Shown: positions 62,988 through 64,000 of the stretch, in pieces | How the letters are laid out: each line of letters starts with the position of its first letter | Position numbering within the stretch: the first letter of the stretch is position 1 | Source: Oenanthe sinensis | Taxonomy: Eukaryota > Streptophyta > Magnoliopsida > Apiales > Apiaceae | NCBI GenBank assembly: GCA_028671895.1 | Contig: CM053795.1 | Span: 16,203,501-16,267,500 of the forward strand | Length of the DNA stretch: 64,000 nt | Reading direction: 5' to 3' | Notes under the pieces: generated by a model | Told to the model about the DNA's origin: nothing | Database searches by the model: none | What the model saw: the letters and a program-made list of their open reading frames with translations, nothing else | Position numbers and translations under genes: made by a program

Positions 62988-63248
62988 CTACGCAGCGGCG
63001 GCGCTGGCCCAGCCAACGTCACTGCCCCCGTCGCCTCCGCTCCCTCCACCGCCACCTCCGTCGCCGGAAACATCACCACCGTTGCCGCCGCCGCCAGCGC
63101 CGTTGTTTCCGACAGATCCACTTGCTCTAGAGGTTAGAGAAATAAAGGAAGCAGCCAAGCTCTCAAATATTTGAGCTTTGATCTGACCCCTCCTTGGAAT
63201 ATAGGTACGGTTTCTTGTGGTCGTGGTGGGTGAGCCCGTTTTTTCCAT
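62988..63248 (-). CDS. Small protein, PRRGQIK-motif family, Gly-rich C-terminus, member 4 (86 aa)
   Basis: Single exon. The frame opens further upstream with GTG, so the first ATG (63248, MEKTGSP) is taken. Motif YIPRRGQIKAQIF occupies about 16-28, followed by ESLAASFISLTSRAS, aligning with the helix of the other members. From residue 45 to the end the protein is Gly/Asn/Asp-rich (AGGGGNGGDVSGDGGGGGGS type), ending WASAAAA; the TP-x4-SGFNS motif is absent. The coding sequence is far more GC-rich than its surroundings. A TATATATAA stretch at about 63491-63500 is a plausible TATA box with a long leader. Function not recognised; likely an older paralogue or founder of the local family. Confidence 0.75.
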   Translation of the reverse strand: MEKTGSPTTTTRNRTYIPRRGQIKAQIFESLAASFISLTSRASGSVGNNGAGGGGNGGDVSGDGGGGGGSGGDGGSDVGWASAAAA

Positions 63249-63490
63249 TTCAATCACGAAAACACTAAAATCAAGGATTAAAAAGAGATGATTGTAGAGT
63301 TATCCTGTTTTAAGATAGCAAAAATTAAAGCTAAAGAAGATCAGAAAACAAACACACACACGCACACTTTCTCTGTTAAAATTAAGAGAAAGAGGGGTAA
63401 ACTAAGAAAATAGTTGAGAGAAGTGAGGGAAAAAGTTAGATGAACAAAAAAAAGTGGGATGATATATTAAACTTTGAAGGTGATATGGCA

Positions 63491-63500
63491 TTATATATAA
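63491..63500 (-). promoter_or_regulatory. Possible TATA box of small-protein gene 4
   Basis: TTATATATAA on the minus strand, about 245 bp upstream of the ATG. TA-rich stretches are common here, so this is tentative. Confidence 0.3.
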
Positions 63501-64000
63501 AAGAAGATTTGGTCAAATATATATTGTAATAGTACAGATCGATAGTGTCGATAGTGTGACAACATATCCAAAATCCAATCATCCCAATTTCTTTGACTTG
63601 TTGTAAACTCCACTTGTAAATGTGGGAGTGGTACCAAAATTAATATACACATACATACATACATAATTACATATATATACACATATATCTCTACCATACA
63701 TTCAATTTTAATCTTATGTTTGAATTCTATACATATTTATTAATATTTATACGTACTAGGAAATTTGTCCATGTTTCGCACACGGGTAAATTTATAAAAA
63801 ATAAAGAAATTTAAATAATTTTAAAAAAGTTTTAAGAAATTTGAGCATTAGTAAATTTTTATATAATTTATAAAAAATAAAAGAATTTAATTAATTTAAG
63901 TAACGTTTATTCATTAAGAATAGTAATCATAATTAAGAATTTAAAATACATTTGAGAATATTACATATATTTCAAAAATATAAATAATCATCCCACGTGA
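63501..64000. other. AT-rich flank, no gene seen
   Basis: It contains a (CATA)n-like run near 63648-63665. Nothing else is recognised. Confidence 0.4.

Overview
The window is nuclear DNA from a flowering plant, almost certainly a core eudicot. The genes are interrupted by spliceable GT-AG introns, are separated by very AT-rich DNA, and encode land-plant-specific proteins. The gaps hold plant-type transposon relics (Stowaway-like and hAT-like MITEs, a Mutator-like element, TRIMs, a tRNA-derived SINE, CACTA-like and Helitron-like material). I cannot fix the family or species from sequence alone; an asterid is possible but unproven.

Left third (1-10 kb): a two-exon BTB/POZ-domain gene (1329-3577, minus; 513 aa after splicing) and a five-exon receptor-like cytoplasmic kinase of subfamily VII, PBL5/6/7 type (6494-10004, minus; 408 aa). 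From 10 to 24.9 kb there is no convincing gene. This stretch holds MITEs, a GCGCC-rich minisatellite, a TRIM-like relic, a CACTA-like element with a long-TIR element nested in it, Helitron-like repeats and several short tandem duplications.

Centre (24.9-42.4 kb): a nine-coding-exon pseudo-response regulator of the PRR7 type (24923-33142, minus; 740 aa) with a probable 5' UTR exon at about 36.5-36.75 kb, a tRNA-Glu(TTC) gene at 37098-37169 (plus), and a six-exon group-B MAP kinase closest to MPK13 (37477-42355, minus; 369 aa). I assembled each spliced protein by hand from the splice sites, and all junctions keep the reading frame. From memory of Arabidopsis, PBL7 lies beside PRR7 (At5g02800/At5g02810) and PBL5 lies beside MPK13 (At1g07870/At1g07880). 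The order here, PBL - PRR7 - MPK13, therefore looks like the unfractionated ancestral block that Arabidopsis split between two duplicated regions.

Right third (42.4-64 kb): AT-rich DNA with four small single-exon genes, all on the minus strand (47375-47596, 52165-52383, 56027-56245, 62988-63248). They encode 72-86 aa basic proteins sharing P-[KR]-R-G-[QE]-I-K-x-[KQ]-I-F; three also share a C-terminal TP-x4-SGFNS or TP-x4-SGYNT motif. I do not recognise a named function. They form a local, partly recent gene family and are the best candidate here for something poorly described. Between them lie a roughly 0.8-kb duplicated segment, one copy of which carries a 1112-bp Mutator-like insertion with a 9-bp target duplication (the other copy is the empty site), and a roughly 650-bp element packed with ACACG/CGTGT motifs.

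Clock gene PRR7, the MAP kinase and the RLCK need not work together. Their linkage reflects old gene order rather than an operon-like unit.
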